Below are positions 18,177 through 28,201 of a DNA stretch of 64,000 nucleotides, piece after piece. The notes beneath the pieces are model-generated. The model saw nothing but the letters and a program-made list of their open reading frames with translations, had not been told where the DNA came from and ran no database searches. The position numbers and the translations under genes were made by a program. The first letter of the stretch is position 1. Each line of letters opens with the position of its first letter. The stretch lies in the NCBI GenBank assembly GCA_004362315.1, contig SNWL01000009.1, positions 480,357 to 544,356 on the forward strand, read 5' to 3'. Source of the DNA: Mycobacterium sp. BK086 (GTDB lineage Bacteria > Actinomycetota > Actinomycetes > Mycobacteriales > Mycobacteriaceae).

Positions 18177-19319
18177 GTGGCACGGGATTACTACGGCTTA
18201 CTCGGGGTGAGCCACGGCGCCAGCGATCAGGAGATCAAGCGTGCCTACCGCAAGCTGGCCCGCGAGCTGCATCCCGACGTCAACCCCGACGAGGAAGCCC
18301 AGCACCGGTTCAAGGAGATCAGCGCCGCCTACGAAGTGCTGTCCGATCCGGAGAAGCGCCGCATCGTCGACCTCGGTGGCGACCCGCTGGAGAGCGCGGG
18401 CGCGGCCGGCAACGGATTCAGCGGATTCGGCGGTCTCGGCGACGTGTTCGAGGCTTTCTTCGGCGGTGGCGGCGGATCCCGCGGCCCCATCGGCCGGGTG
18501 CGCCCGGGTTCGGATTCGCTGCTGCGGATGCGGCTGGACCTGTCGGAGTGCGCGACCGGCGTGACCAAGCAGGTGACCGTCGACACCGCGGTGTTGTGCG
18601 ACCTCTGCCAGGGCAAGGGCACCCACGGCGATTCCGCGCCGACCGCCTGCGATACCTGCGGCGGCCGCGGCGAGGTGCAGACCGTGCAGCGCTCGCTGCT
18701 CGGCCAGGTGATGACCTCCCGCCCCTGCCCGACCTGCCGCGGCGTCGGCGAGGTCATCCCCGACCCGTGTCACCGGTGCGGTGGCGACGGCCGGGTGCGC
18801 GCCCGCCGTGACATCAGCGTGAAGATCCCCGCGGGTGTCGGCGACGGCATGCGGGTCCGGCTGGCCGCCCAGGGCGAGGTCGGCCCCGGCGGTGGCCCGG
18901 CCGGCGATCTGTACGTCGAGGTCCACGAGCAGCAGCACGACATCTTCATCCGCGACGGTGACGACCTGCACTGCACCGTCTCGGTGCCGATGGTCGATGC
19001 CGCGCTCGGCACGACGGTCACCGTCGACGCCATCCTCGACGGGCTGACCGAGATCACGATCGCGCCCGGCACGCAGCCAGGCTCGGTGACCACGTTGCGC
19101 GGACATGGCATGCCGCACTTGCGTTCCGGCGTGCGCGGCAACCTGCACGCGCACATCGAGGTGACGGTGCCCGGCAAGCTCGACGCGCGGGCCAAGGAAC
19201 TGCTCTCCGAATTCAAGACGCGAAGCCACGCCGAACCCGAGGTCAAGTCCACGCACGCCGCGGCGGGCAACACCGGCGGGATCTTCAGCCGGCTGCGCGA
19301 AACCTTCAGCGGCCGCTAG
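18177..19319 (+). CDS. dnaJ2: Chaperone protein DnaJ2
   Basis: A class A DnaJ co-chaperone of 380 residues. The J domain has ELHPDVNP, with the HPD tripeptide that stimulates DnaK. A Gly/Phe-rich linker follows, then four zinc-finger repeats of CxxCxGxG type ([32 protein letters not shown]), and the C-terminal substrate-binding beta domains. GTG 18177 follows AAAGG. Linkage to hrcA is the standard arrangement for the second dnaJ of mycobacteria. Confidence 0.95.
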   Translation: MARDYYGLLGVSHGASDQEIKRAYRKLARELHPDVNPDEEAQHRFKEISAAYEVLSDPEKRRIVDLGGDPLESAGAAGNGFSGFGGLGDVFEAFFGGGGGSRGPIGRVRPGSDSLLRMRLDLSECATGVTKQVTVDTAVLCDLCQGKGTHGDSAPTACDTCGGRGEVQTVQRSLLGQVMTSRPCPTCRGVGEVIPDPCHRCGGDGRVRARRDISVKIPAGVGDGMRVRLAAQGEVGPGGGPAGDLYVEVHEQQHDIFIRDGDDLHCTVSVPMVDAALGTTVTVDAILDGLTEITIAPGTQPGSVTTLRGHGMPHLRSGVRGNLHAHIEVTVPGKLDARAKELLSEFKTRSHAEPEVKSTHAAAGNTGGIFSRLRETFSGR

Positions 19320-19331
19320 GCCCCGGCTTCC

Positions 19332-20084
19332 GTGGCCGACACCCTGTTCTACGCCGACGCCATTGCGGCGGTCGGGGAGCGTGTCGTCGTCGAGGGTGAC
19401 GAGGGTTTTCACGCCGCCACCGTGCGGCGCATCCGGCCCGGTGAAGTGCTCGTGCTCTCCGACGGCGACGGGTCACTGGCCCGCTGCGAGGTCGAGGAGA
19501 CCAGCAAGCGCGGGTTCTCTGCCCGGGTGCTCGAATCCTGGACAGCGCCACGACCCAGCCCGACAGTGACTGTCGCACAAGGCATCCCCAAATCAGAACG
19601 CTCGGAACTGGCCATCGAACTGGCCACCGAGGCCGGCGCCGACGACTTCATCGCCTGGCAGGCCGACCGCTGCGTCGCGCGCTGGGACGGCGAGCGCGCC
19701 GAGAAAGGCTTGCGCCGCTGGCGTGCGGTGGCGCGCTCGGCCGCCCGGCAGTCGCGCCGCGCCTACATCCCGGAGATCGGCGGGCCGGTGGTGACCAAGG
19801 CGCTTGTCGCGCAGGTCGCCGACCGCGTGGGCGCCGGTGGGCTGGTGCTGGCGCTGCACGAATCCGCCGATCGGCCGCTGGCTGAACTGCCGGTGGCACA
19901 ATCGAATTCGATCCTATTGGTGGTGGGGCCGGAAGGCGGGATCAGCGACGGCGAGCTCGACGCGTTGATCGCAGCCGGTGCGAAAGCGGTGCGGCTGGGC
20001 CCGACGGTGCTGCGCACCACCACCGCCGCGGCGGTGGCGCTGGGGGCGCTGGGCGTGCTGACCGAACGCTGGTCGATCAGCTGA
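19332..20084 (+). CDS. rsmE: 16S rRNA (uracil-1498-N3)-methyltransferase RsmE
   Basis: RsmE methylates U1498 of 16S rRNA using S-adenosylmethionine. The 250-residue protein has an N-terminal PUA-like domain and a C-terminal SPOUT knot domain with [13 protein letters not shown] and [12 protein letters not shown], the cofactor-binding loops. GTG 19332 starts 12 bp after dnaJ2, and dnaJ-rsmE linkage is common in bacteria. It ends one base before the stop of the convergent regulator gene. Confidence 0.93.
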   Translation: MADTLFYADAIAAVGERVVVEGDEGFHAATVRRIRPGEVLVLSDGDGSLARCEVEETSKRGFSARVLESWTAPRPSPTVTVAQGIPKSERSELAIELATEAGADDFIAWQADRCVARWDGERAEKGLRRWRAVARSAARQSRRAYIPEIGGPVVTKALVAQVADRVGAGGLVLALHESADRPLAELPVAQSNSILLVVGPEGGISDGELDALIAAGAKAVRLGPTVLRTTTAAAVALGALGVLTERWSIS

Positions 20085-20085
20085 G

Positions 20086-21273
20086 TCAGGACGGATCGGG
20101 CCGGGCGGCCAACCGCGCGTAGATCGACGCTGCCTCGGCGCGGTTACTGGCATGCAGCTTCCGAAGTACCCTCTTCACATGGGATTTCACCGTGCCGGGG
20201 GTGATCACCAGTTCGTCGGCGATCTGCTGGTTGGTTCGTCCGTCAGCCATCAGCCGCAGCACCTCGGCCTCGCGGCGGGTCAGCATGTCGTGCACCCGCG
20301 ACTCGACCTCGGCCAGCCGGCGGCTGGCCGGGCTGCGTTCGGCGGGCTCTACTTTCCTCAGCTCCAAGTCCGCGTCCTGCAGCGCCTGGGCGGCCTGCTC
20401 GGCGGTGGCCAGCGCGCTGCGCACCTCGGCGTGCTGGCGGCGCATCCGTTCCATCAGCACGGTGCGCTCGAAGGCGTAGCCGAACCCTTCGGCGAACGCC
20501 CACACCGTATCTCGGTCGATCTCGTCGACGGTGCGTCCGGAGTACAGCCGGTCGGCGTGCAGGAAACCGATCACCTTGCCGGTCGGCATGACCGGGGCTG
20601 CGACATAGGAGTGGGTCAGTGAGAAGTCGATGATCGGGCGGTTGACCCGCGGATCGTTCTGGGCGTCACGCACGATTTCCGGTGCGTGCCTGCGGATCAT
20701 CTGCGTCTCGAGCAGCATGTGGTCCAACGGGGGAGCCACGGACTGGGCGAAGGCCACCATCTTCTCGGCGCCCTCGACGTCGTCGCCGAAGTAGGCCGCC
20801 TCCATCATCATTCGGCCCTCGTGCACCCGGAACAGTACCGCCCGGTCGAACCCGCACGATTCGACGAGTTCGCGCGGTGCCCGGTCGACGATCTTGGCGA
20901 CCTCGTCGATACCACGCAGCTTGGACAGGCCTTCCTGCACCCGCAGCAGCGCCAGCGTCCGGCGCCGGGCGGCGTCCTCGATGAGCTGGCGTTCCAACAG
21001 CGAGAGGTCGAGGACCGCTTCCAATGCGGCCAGTGCCTTCTCGTCGCCGAGGGCCTCGAGTGCCTCGCGGACCGCCGTGGCGTGCGCGTCGACGGTGTCG
21101 GCGACGGCCCGGATCGGGTCGTCGGCACGTTCGACGATGCCCAGCCGGCACGCCTCGTCATAGCGGCGGGTCACCGCACTGGTCGGCGGTGTCTTGGACG
21201 CCCAGCCGGGGTGGTTGCCGTCGATCAGGGCGGTCACGGGCAGGGCCTCGAGAGAGTCGGTGGTGGCGGTCAC
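20086..21273 (-). CDS. GAF domain LuxR-type transcriptional regulator
   Basis: The 395-residue protein has an N-terminal helical region, a GAF-like sensory domain from about residue 120 to 270 (ending in GFLHADRLYSGRTVDEID), a predicted coiled coil near 275-310, and a C-terminal LuxR helix-turn-helix (TRREAEVLRLMADGRTNQQI). The ligand of the GAF domain is unknown. It is divergent from the P450/SnoaL pair, so regulation of that pair is a reasonable inference, not shown. The start is GTG 21273. Confidence 0.85.
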   Translation of the reverse strand: MTATTDSLEALPVTALIDGNHPGWASKTPPTSAVTRRYDEACRLGIVERADDPIRAVADTVDAHATAVREALEALGDEKALAALEAVLDLSLLERQLIEDAARRRTLALLRVQEGLSKLRGIDEVAKIVDRAPRELVESCGFDRAVLFRVHEGRMMMEAAYFGDDVEGAEKMVAFAQSVAPPLDHMLLETQMIRRHAPEIVRDAQNDPRVNRPIIDFSLTHSYVAAPVMPTGKVIGFLHADRLYSGRTVDEIDRDTVWAFAEGFGYAFERTVLMERMRRQHAEVRSALATAEQAAQALQDADLELRKVEPAERSPASRRLAEVESRVHDMLTRREAEVLRLMADGRTNQQIADELVITPGTVKSHVKRVLRKLHASNRAEAASIYARLAARPDPS

Positions 21274-21391
21274 AGTGAGCCGATCGTCTCACCACAACCC
21301 GGGCTGTAGTGGCAAAACCGCCCGGTCGGGAGCGCAAGTGACCTCCAACGGGATATCGACCAGTGCCCCTGTCCGCACTGAGGCTGTTGGC

Positions 21392-22630
21392 ATGACCTCG
21401 ACCACCGCTTCTGCACTCCAACTGCTGACCACCCCGGAGGGGATCGCAAACCCCTATCCGCTCTTCGAGCAACTGCGGGACTCCTCACCGGTGGCGGGCT
21501 ACCAGGACTGGCCGCCGGGGACCGTGCCCGGCGCCGACGAGCCGGTGTCCGCCTGGGCGCTGTTCCGCTACGACCAGGTGCTGGCCGCCGCCCGTGACGG
21601 GGAGACGTTCTCCTCGCGCGACCCGATCCAGGAGGCGTCGTCGGCCCCGAGCCTGATGCTGGTCAACACCGACCCGCCCGCGCACACCGGCGAACGCAAG
21701 CTGGTCAGCCAGGCGTTCTCGCCGCGGCGCATCCGGAGACTCGAGAACTGGCTCGCCGATCTGGTGCCGGTGCTGCTCGCCGATTTCGATGCCCGCGCCC
21801 GCGACGGCGATCCCGATGTCATGGAGTTCGCCGACGAGGTACCCACCCGGGCGATGGTCCGGCTGCTGGGCCTGCCCGAGGGTGACCACGTCCGATTCAA
21901 GAACTGGGCCAACGCGTTCATGCTCTCCTCGACGATGACACCCGAGGAGCGGATGGCCAGCAACATGGAGATGGTGCAGGCGTTCACCGAACGCGTCATC
22001 GAAAAGGCCGCGCACGTTGATGATTCGCAAGACGTCGAGGATGCCGAGGATCTGATCTCGGCGCTGCTGCGTGCCGAGCTCGACGGTGTGCGGCTTACCC
22101 CGGAGCAGGTGGTGAGGTTCTGCGTGACGCTGGTGGTCGCCGGCAGCGAGACGACGACATATCTGATCGGCAGCGTCCTGCACGCCATGGCACGCGAGCC
22201 CGCGGTGACTGCCCGGCTGCGGGCCGACCGGTCGCTGTTGAACACGTTCATCGAGGAGGTCGCGCGGCTCACCGGGCCACAACGGTTGTTCCGCATCGCG
22301 ACTCGCGATGTCGAAATCGACGGAGCCCAGATCAAGAAGGGGGATTGGGTGGCATTGTTCTTCGGATCCGCCAACCACGATCCGGCGGTCTTCGAAGATC
22401 CCGAACGCCTGGACTTGGACCGGCCCAATATCCGTCAGCATCTGGCGTTCGGCCACGGCTTGCACTTCTGTCTAGGCGCGCCGTTGGCCCGCCTCGAGGT
22501 GTTCGCCGTCGTCAATGCGGTGCTGGACCGCTACTCGGTGATCGGGCTGTCCGAAGAGCCGGGTGTGCGCCAGACCGCCAGCCTGCTCACCCACGGCTTC
22601 GTCCGTCTCCCGCTGCAGCTGATCCGATGA
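21392..22630 (+). CDS. Cytochrome P450
   Basis: A 412-residue bacterial class I-type P450. The heme ligand loop FGHGLHFCLG is near residue 352, the I-helix oxygen-binding motif AGSETTT near 249, and the K-helix ExxR is in EEVARL. No membrane anchor is seen, so the protein is cytosolic and would need a ferredoxin and reductase from elsewhere. The substrate cannot be assigned. ATG 21392 was chosen because P450 similarity begins shortly after; the longer upstream frame is unlike the family. The stop overlaps the next start as ATGA, so it is co-translated with a SnoaL-like protein. Confidence 0.92.
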   Translation: MTSTTASALQLLTTPEGIANPYPLFEQLRDSSPVAGYQDWPPGTVPGADEPVSAWALFRYDQVLAAARDGETFSSRDPIQEASSAPSLMLVNTDPPAHTGERKLVSQAFSPRRIRRLENWLADLVPVLLADFDARARDGDPDVMEFADEVPTRAMVRLLGLPEGDHVRFKNWANAFMLSSTMTPEERMASNMEMVQAFTERVIEKAAHVDDSQDVEDAEDLISALLRAELDGVRLTPEQVVRFCVTLVVAGSETTTYLIGSVLHAMAREPAVTARLRADRSLLNTFIEEVARLTGPQRLFRIATRDVEIDGAQIKKGDWVALFFGSANHDPAVFEDPERLDLDRPNIRQHLAFGHGLHFCLGAPLARLEVFAVVNAVLDRYSVIGLSEEPGVRQTASLLTHGFVRLPLQLIR

Positions 22631-23031
22631 GCGAGAGCGCAAACATCGCCGCCACCAAAGCGATCTACGCCGCGGTGCCCGCCGGCGACCTGGAAACCGC
22701 ACTGAGCCATATGGATCCGGAGGTTCGGATCACCTACTACGGCAGCGACGCCATCCCGTATGCGGGGGATTACCGCGGTATCGAGGCGGCAATCGAGTTC
22801 TTCAGCATCGTCGGTGGCCACATCCAGATCACCGCGATGGAGCCCTGGCTGTTCATCGAAGACGGTGACAATCTGGCGGTCTGGGGTCACCAGACGTTTC
22901 TGCGGACGGCCACCGGTCACACCTGGGAGTCGGAGTTCGCGCACATCATCGCGCTGCGCGACGGAAAGTGGTTGCACTTCCGGGACTTCATGAACTCAGC
23001 TCTCACCCACGACGCGTTCACTCGCGGGTAG
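22627..23031 (+). CDS. SnoaL-like (NTF2-fold) protein
   Basis: A 134-residue single-domain protein of the NTF2/SnoaL superfamily, seen from the opening helix (NIAATKAIYAAVPAGDLETAL), the HMDPEVRITYYG strand and the ending KWLHFRDFMNS. Members include isomerases, cyclases and hydrolases acting on small lipophilic substrates. Coupling by ATGA to the P450 suggests action on the same substrate or product. Its 3' end overlaps the convergent gene by 36 bp. Confidence 0.8.
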   Translation: MSESANIAATKAIYAAVPAGDLETALSHMDPEVRITYYGSDAIPYAGDYRGIEAAIEFFSIVGGHIQITAMEPWLFIEDGDNLAVWGHQTFLRTATGHTWESEFAHIIALRDGKWLHFRDFMNSALTHDAFTRG

Positions 23032-23658
23032 CCGGGCACCTAGCGTCGCCACCCCGTCACCCTCGAGGTGAGCCAGCGCCGCGGGCCGGCCGGCCAGTAC
23101 CGACGCCAGATGCGCGGCCGACCCGGTGACGCGGGGTCCGGTGCCGTGCCGCCAGCCCGCGTCGCAGGCGTGCAAGGACAATCCGCGGGCACGAGATCGG
23201 GCCGGGATGAACGGATTAGGCACGCGCACTTGGGTTTCCAGGACCGCGATCAGGACTTCGGTGTCGACCTCCGACTCTCGCCCGATCGCCAGGGCGATGT
23301 CGAGTTCGTGGATCACGTGGTCACCGAGCAGTAGCCTCGGCGGGAACACCCGGCCGACGCCGCGGGGCATGTTCATCACCGCGGTGAGATCGTCGATCAG
23401 CTCGTCCGGCGTGTGGCGGGTGGCGAACTGACGGGCCAGTGCGCAGTTCGCCCGATCGAATGAGCCACGATGCCTGCCGATTTCGGCTGCCATGGCCACC
23501 GGCGGCGCTTGGTAGCCGTACACGACGTGGGCGAGCACGTCGTGGTTGGTCCATCCTGTGCACAGGCTGGCGTGCTGCCACTGCGCGGCGGACAGCGACC
23601 GCGCGAACGCGACGAATCTGAGGTCGTTGCGCCGCAACCGGTTACGCGTGTCCGACAT
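22996..23658 (-). CDS. Maleylpyruvate isomerase/DinB-like family protein
   Basis: The 220-residue product resembles the mycothiol-dependent maleylpyruvate isomerase N-terminal domain: an N-terminal helix bundle with CTGWTNHDVLAHVVYG, a mid-protein GDHVIHELDIALAIGR and a smaller C-terminal domain. The spaced histidines in these segments could bind a metal, as in DinB folds. The family is expanded in actinobacteria and mostly uncharacterised. It overlaps the hydrolase gene behind it by 17 bp, so the two are probably one operon. Confidence 0.75.
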   Translation of the reverse strand: MSDTRNRLRRNDLRFVAFARSLSAAQWQHASLCTGWTNHDVLAHVVYGYQAPPVAMAAEIGRHRGSFDRANCALARQFATRHTPDELIDDLTAVMNMPRGVGRVFPPRLLLGDHVIHELDIALAIGRESEVDTEVLIAVLETQVRVPNPFIPARSRARGLSLHACDAGWRHGTGPRVTGSAAHLASVLAGRPAALAHLEGDGVATLGARLPASERVVGES

Positions 23659-24544
23659 TGAGGTGCTTTCGCAGGAAGGCGGTCTGGTCAGCGAGGAGCT
23701 GCGCCAGTAGCGGTGGGTGATAGACGTCGAAATGGTCGGCGTCGTAATGACGGGCCTCGCCGCGCGGCGCGCGCCGCGCGATGTCCTCCGCGCGGTGCGG
23801 ATCCATCAATGTCTCGCGATCGCTGACGCACACCAACGTGGGAGCGGTGATCCGCGACGCCGTGCGGGTGGCGCTGGTGATCGCGATCTCGGCGACGTCG
23901 GAGGCGCCCACCCGGTTGTCGAACGAGCCGCCGGGGGAGACGGTCCCGTTCCACCCCTCCAGCGCGCCCGGCGCCGTCACCGCCGCTGCGCTGCCCGCCG
24001 GGCCGACGATCGGGACGTAATGCGGTGTCCGGCCCAGCACGCGCCGGGCGGCGTCGTTGAGGATCGCCGGGGTCTGGCGGACCATCGCGCTCAGCCCCAT
24101 CCGACGCACGACGGCGGGCCCGTCGACGATCGGGCATTGCACGACGACCGCGGCCACCTCGTCACGGGCGGCGGCGACCTGCAAGGCGTGCATCGCGCCC
24201 AGGCTGGTGCCCCACAGGCCGATCCGACCGGCGTCGATATCGGGTAGTCCGGCGAGGAACTGCAGTGCGGCGACCACGTCTTGGCGATGGCGGCGCAGGC
24301 TCAGCCGTTGGCGTGGAAAGCCGCCGGAGGCGCCCAGTCCCCGGTAGTCGAAGGCCAGGGTAGCGATTCCGGCCTGGCTGAAGTGGTGTTCGTACTGCTG
24401 CAGCGACATCGTGTGGTTGGCGCCGAAGCCGTGGACCAGCACCAGCCCGGGATGCGGACCCGGGCCGGCCGGTCGGGTGAGCCAGGCGGCGCAGGTGTCG
24501 CCTTTCGAGTCGAAGGTCAGCGCGGTGTGGGTGTCTGGTGGCAT
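23642..24544 (-). CDS. Alpha/beta hydrolase
   Basis: A 300-residue alpha/beta hydrolase of the dienelactone hydrolase/acylaminoacyl peptidase-like type. LVLVHGFGANHTMSL supplies the oxyanion region, GLWGTSLGAMHAL carries the nucleophile (GTSLG), and the histidine is probably in HYDADHFDVYH near the end. No signal peptide is seen. AGGAGGG precedes ATG 24544. It is divergent from a TetR regulator across tandem operators, which suggests substrate-induced expression. Confidence 0.85.
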   Translation of the reverse strand: MPPDTHTALTFDSKGDTCAAWLTRPAGPGPHPGLVLVHGFGANHTMSLQQYEHHFSQAGIATLAFDYRGLGASGGFPRQRLSLRRHRQDVVAALQFLAGLPDIDAGRIGLWGTSLGAMHALQVAAARDEVAAVVVQCPIVDGPAVVRRMGLSAMVRQTPAILNDAARRVLGRTPHYVPIVGPAGSAAAVTAPGALEGWNGTVSPGGSFDNRVGASDVAEIAITSATRTASRITAPTLVCVSDRETLMDPHRAEDIARRAPRGEARHYDADHFDVYHPPLLAQLLADQTAFLRKHLNVGHA

Positions 24545-24558
24545 GTGCCCTCCTGAAT

Positions 24559-24598
24559 ACGTACGGTGTACGTTTTCTATAACGCGTACGATGTACGT
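24559..24598. promoter_or_regulatory. Tandem TetR operators
   Basis: ACGTAC-GGT-GTACGT (24559-24573) is a perfect inverted repeat. GCGTAC-GAT-GTACGT (24584-24598) is a second copy with one mismatch, 25 bp further on. They fill the gap between the hydrolase and the TetR gene. Two dimers could bind on nearly the same face of the helix, shutting both divergent promoters. Confidence 0.75.
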
Positions 24599-24622
24599 GT
24601 CAAGAGGAGGGAGATCTCGCTG

Positions 24623-25297
24623 ATGCGGCCACGTTTCACGATCGACGAGATCCAGACCGCCGCGCTGCAGATCGTGGACCGCGACGGACTGGCCGGGCTG
24701 AGCATGCGGACATTGGCCGCCGCCCTGGGCACCGGTGCGATGACTCTCTACAACTACGTCCGCGACCGAGATCAGTTGGAGGAGTTGGTCGCTGAGGCGG
24801 TGATCGCCGGCGTCGAGCTGCCCGAGGCGAGCGCCGACTGGCTCGCGGATGTGCGGGCCATCGCGACCGCGATGTGGCAGAGCGTGCGGGCCCATCCCAA
24901 TGCCATTCCGCTGGTGCTGACCCGGCGCACCGTGTCACCGACGAGCTATGCCGCGGCCGAGGGCCTCGTCGGCGCACTGAGTCGCGGGGGCCTGGACGGC
25001 GCCGCGCTGCTGGGCGCCTTTCGCGCCGTGCTCAGCCTGGTCATGGGCAGTGCGCAGGTCGAGCTGGCCGGGCCGCTGGCCGGGGCCGGGCGCGAGGAAC
25101 AGCAGCGCCAGGTGGCCGCCCAGATCGGGGTGCTGGCCGCCGACCGGCACCACCGCCTGGCTGCCCTGGCCGAGGTGAGCCGGCAGTCGTCGGCGACGGC
25201 GGACTTCGAGTGCGCGCTCGACCTGCTGCTGACGGGCATACAGGCCAGCGCCCAGACGTTATCGACTTCACCGGGTCCAGACCCGGCGGTAGGATGA
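24623..25297 (+). CDS. TetR family transcriptional regulator
   Basis: A 224-residue regulator with an N-terminal HTH (LAGLSMRTLAAALGTGAMTLYNYV) and a C-terminal ligand domain with WQSVRAHPNAIPLVLTRR, similar to the TetR_C group of Tn10-like repressors. GGAGGG precedes ATG 24623. The frame is open upstream to 24566, but those codons fall within the operator palindromes, so the shorter start is preferred. It probably represses itself and the divergent hydrolase operon. Confidence 0.85.
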   Translation: MRPRFTIDEIQTAALQIVDRDGLAGLSMRTLAAALGTGAMTLYNYVRDRDQLEELVAEAVIAGVELPEASADWLADVRAIATAMWQSVRAHPNAIPLVLTRRTVSPTSYAAAEGLVGALSRGGLDGAALLGAFRAVLSLVMGSAQVELAGPLAGAGREEQQRQVAAQIGVLAADRHHRLAALAEVSRQSSATADFECALDLLLTGIQASAQTLSTSPGPDPAVG

Positions 25298-25347
25298 ACC
25301 AACCGGCAAACTCGCCCGACCACCAGGAAGCAGGCTTCGAAAACCAC

Positions 25348-26364
25348 GTGACGCCCCGCGAGACGACCGCTGCCTCGCAAGTGCGCAGCAGCATGACTGT
25401 TCCGCCCGACCTCGTCGTGGGCCTGCTGGGTTCCGCCGACGAAAACCTGCGCGCACTCGAACGCAGCCTGTCGGCCGATCTGCATGTCCGAGGAAACACC
25501 GTCACCCTGTCCGGTGAGGCCGCCGACGTGGCAATGGCCGAGCGGGTGATCTCCGAACTCATCGCCATCGTGGCCGGCGGCCAGACGTTGTCGCCCGACG
25601 CGGTGCGGCACAGCATCAACATGGTGGTGGGCGCCGACAACGAGTCACCCGCCGAGGTACTGACCCTGGACATTCTGTCCCGGCGCGGCAAGACAATTCG
25701 GCCCAAGACGCTGAATCAGAAGCGCTACGTCGACGCCATCGACGCCCACACCATCGTGTTCGGCATCGGCCCGGCGGGCACCGGCAAGACCTACCTGGCG
25801 ATGGCCAAGGCGGTCAACGCGCTGCAGACCAAGCAGGTCACCCGGATCATCCTCACCCGGCCCGCGGTGGAAGCCGGTGAGCGCCTTGGCTTTCTGCCCG
25901 GCACGCTGACCGAGAAGATCGACCCGTACCTGCGTCCGCTGTACGACGCGCTGCACGACATGATGGATCCCGCCGCGATCCCGAATCTGCTGGCATCCGG
26001 CGTGATCGAGGTCGCGCCACTGGCCTTCATGCGCGGCCGCAGCCTCAACGACGCGTTCATCATCCTCGACGAGGCGCAGAACACCACCGCCGAGCAGATG
26101 AAGATGTTCCTCACCCGCCTGGGCTTCGGATCCAAGATGGTGGTCACCGGTGACGTCACGCAGGTCGATCTTCCCGGCGGCGCCAAATCCGGTCTGCGCG
26201 CGGCGATGGACGTCCTCGACGGGATCGACGATATCCACTTCTCCGAACTCACCAGTGCCGACGTCGTGCGTCACCGGCTGGTCTCGGAGATCGTCGACGC
26301 CTATGCCAAGGCCGAGCAGCCCGCCCTGACGAACCGCAGCCAACGTCGTTCGACGCGACGTTAG
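25348..26364 (+). CDS. phoH: PhoH family protein (PhoH1), P-loop ATPase
   Basis: PhoH-like P-loop ATPase of 338 residues. It has an N-terminal KH-like region ([20 protein letters not shown]), Walker [14 protein letters not shown] near residue 137, Walker [12 protein letters not shown], and sensor GDVTQVDLP. Its gene neighbours ybeY and era are the standard partners and point to a role in RNA metabolism. GTG 25348 aligns with the start known for mycobacterial PhoH. ATG 25294, which overlaps the TetR stop as ATGA, is an in-frame alternative giving 356 residues. Confidence 0.88.
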   Translation: MTPRETTAASQVRSSMTVPPDLVVGLLGSADENLRALERSLSADLHVRGNTVTLSGEAADVAMAERVISELIAIVAGGQTLSPDAVRHSINMVVGADNESPAEVLTLDILSRRGKTIRPKTLNQKRYVDAIDAHTIVFGIGPAGTGKTYLAMAKAVNALQTKQVTRIILTRPAVEAGERLGFLPGTLTEKIDPYLRPLYDALHDMMDPAAIPNLLASGVIEVAPLAFMRGRSLNDAFIILDEAQNTTAEQMKMFLTRLGFGSKMVVTGDVTQVDLPGGAKSGLRAAMDVLDGIDDIHFSELTSADVVRHRLVSEIVDAYAKAEQPALTNRSQRRSTRR

Positions 26365-26378
26365 GGGCCCGGGAGAAC

Positions 26379-26915
26379 ATGACTATCGAGGTATCCAACG
26401 AATCCGGCCTCGACGTTTCCGAAGAGGAACTGATCAGCGTCGCGCGCTTCGTGATTCGCCGTATGGACGTCAACCCCGCCGCCGAACTGTCGATGGTGCT
26501 GCTGGACGTCAACGCCATGGCCGATCTGCACATGCGCTGGATGGACCTGCCCGGTCCGACCGATGTGATGAGCTTCCCGATGGACGAGCTCGAGCCCGGC
26601 GGTCGTCCGGACGCGCCCGAGCCCGGCCCGTCGATGCTGGGCGACATCGTGCTGTGTCCGCAGTTCGCCGCCGATCAGGCCAAGTCCGCGGGGCACAGCC
26701 TCGGTCAGGAACTGGCCCTGTTGACGGTGCACGGTGTCCTGCACCTGCTCGGCTACGACCACGCCGAACCTGACGAGGAAAAAGAGATGTTCGACCTGCA
26801 GCGCACGCTGCTCGAGGAGTGGGTCGGCGAGCAGGTCGAGGCCTACCACCAGGATCGGCAGAACGAGAAGGATCGTCGGCTGCTCGACAAGTCACAGTAT
26901 TTCGACGAACCGTGA
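26379..26915 (+). CDS. ybeY: Endoribonuclease YbeY, rRNA maturation factor
   Basis: A 178-residue metal-dependent RNase of the UPF0054 family involved in 16S rRNA 3' maturation and ribosome quality control. The zinc motif [11 protein letters not shown] is near residue 118, with a conserved upstream SFPMDE segment. The C-terminal 25 residues are charged and exceed the minimal domain. It lies 14 bp after phoH and overlaps the next gene as GTGA. Confidence 0.94.
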   Translation: MTIEVSNESGLDVSEEELISVARFVIRRMDVNPAAELSMVLLDVNAMADLHMRWMDLPGPTDVMSFPMDELEPGGRPDAPEPGPSMLGDIVLCPQFAADQAKSAGHSLGQELALLTVHGVLHLLGYDHAEPDEEKEMFDLQRTLLEEWVGEQVEAYHQDRQNEKDRRLLDKSQYFDEP

Positions 26916-28201
26916 CGGGCTGGAGTGCGTTACTCGGTGCGATCGCGCTGATTGCCCTGGGTGGTCTGTTCGCTGCGATCGACGCCGCCATCAGCACCGT
27001 GTCGATCGCGCGGGTCGAGGAGCTGGTGCGCGACGAGCGGCCGGGCGCGTTGCGCTTGGCCAGGATCATGGCCGAGCGTCCTCGCTACATCAATCTTGTT
27101 GTGCTGCTGCGTATCGCGTGCGAGGCGGCCGCGACGGTGCTGCTTGTCGCGTTCCTGTGGGATGACCTGGGCCTGAAATGGGGCCTGGTGGTGGCGGCCG
27201 CGATCATGACGGTCGCCAGCTTCGTCGCGATGGGTGTGGGGCCCCGCACCGTCGGCAGGCAGAACGCCTACACCATCGCGCTCGCGTCAGCGGTTCCGCT
27301 GCAGGCGATCTCGGTCCTGCTCACCCCGATCAGCCGGCTCCTGGTTTTGATCGGTAACGCGCTGACCCCGGGCCGCGGGTTCCGCAACGGCCCGTTCGCC
27401 TCCGAGATCGAACTGCGCGAGGTCGTGGACCTGGCTCAGCAGCGCGGTGTGGTGGCCGATGACGAACGCCGGATGATCCAGTCGGTGTTCGAGCTCGGCG
27501 ATACCGCGGCGCGCGAGGTGATGGTTCCGCGCACCGAGATGGTGTGGATCGAGAATGACAAGTCCGCCAGCCAGGCGACGTCACTGGCGGTGCGCAGCGG
27601 CTATTCGCGGATCCCGGTGATCGGGGAGAACGTCGACGACGTCGTCGGCGTCGTCTATCTCAAAGACCTTGTGCAGCGCACCTATTACTCGGCCGACAGC
27701 GGCCGCGGCACCAAGGTGGCCGACATCATGCGCCCGGCGGTGTTCGTCCCGGACTCCAAACCGCTCGACGAGCTGTTGCGGGAAATGCAGCGCGACCGCA
27801 ATCACATGGCCCTGCTTGTCGACGAATACGGCGGCATCGCCGGGTTGGTGACCATCGAGGACGTGCTGGAGGAGATCGTCGGAGAGATCGCCGACGAGTA
27901 CGACACCCGTGAGGTGGCACCGGTCGAGGAGTTGGGCGACAACAAGTTCCGGGTATCGGCCCGGCTGCCGATCGAGGATGTCGGCGAGCTCTACGACGTC
28001 GAGTTCGAGGATGACCTCGATGTCGACACCGTCGGTGGCCTGCTGGCCCTCGAGCTCGGCAGGATTCCGCTACCCGGCGCCGAGGTGGTGTCACACGGTC
28101 TTCGGCTGCAGGCCGAGGGCGGTCGCGATCACCGGGGCCGATTGCGCATCGGCACGGTGCTGGTGAGCCGTGAGCTGGAGGGAAACGACGAGGATGAGTG
28201 A
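26912..28201 (+). CDS. CNNM/CorC-type membrane protein with CBS domains
   Basis: A 429-residue protein with an N-terminal DUF21/CNNM transmembrane domain (four hydrophobic segments within about 170 residues), then a CBS pair ([16 protein letters not shown] and [14 protein letters not shown]) and a C-terminal CorC/HlyC domain with [15 protein letters not shown]. Proteins of this type are implicated in divalent cation (magnesium or cobalt) handling; the old hemolysin label is misleading. GTG 26912 overlaps the ybeY stop. H37Rv has the same gene, Rv2366c, between ybeY and era. Confidence 0.88.
   Translation: MTGWSALLGAIALIALGGLFAAIDAAISTVSIARVEELVRDERPGALRLARIMAERPRYINLVVLLRIACEAAATVLLVAFLWDDLGLKWGLVVAAAIMTVASFVAMGVGPRTVGRQNAYTIALASAVPLQAISVLLTPISRLLVLIGNALTPGRGFRNGPFASEIELREVVDLAQQRGVVADDERRMIQSVFELGDTAAREVMVPRTEMVWIENDKSASQATSLAVRSGYSRIPVIGENVDDVVGVVYLKDLVQRTYYSADSGRGTKVADIMRPAVFVPDSKPLDELLREMQRDRNHMALLVDEYGGIAGLVTIEDVLEEIVGEIADEYDTREVAPVEELGDNKFRVSARLPIEDVGELYDVEFEDDLDVDTVGGLLALELGRIPLPGAEVVSHGLRLQAEGGRDHRGRLRIGTVLVSRELEGNDEDE

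Noticed and set aside
24874-25293. Long N-terminal extension of phoH through the tetR gene
   Set aside because: The extension is Arg/Gly-rich and out of frame with TetR; PhoH similarity begins near 25348.
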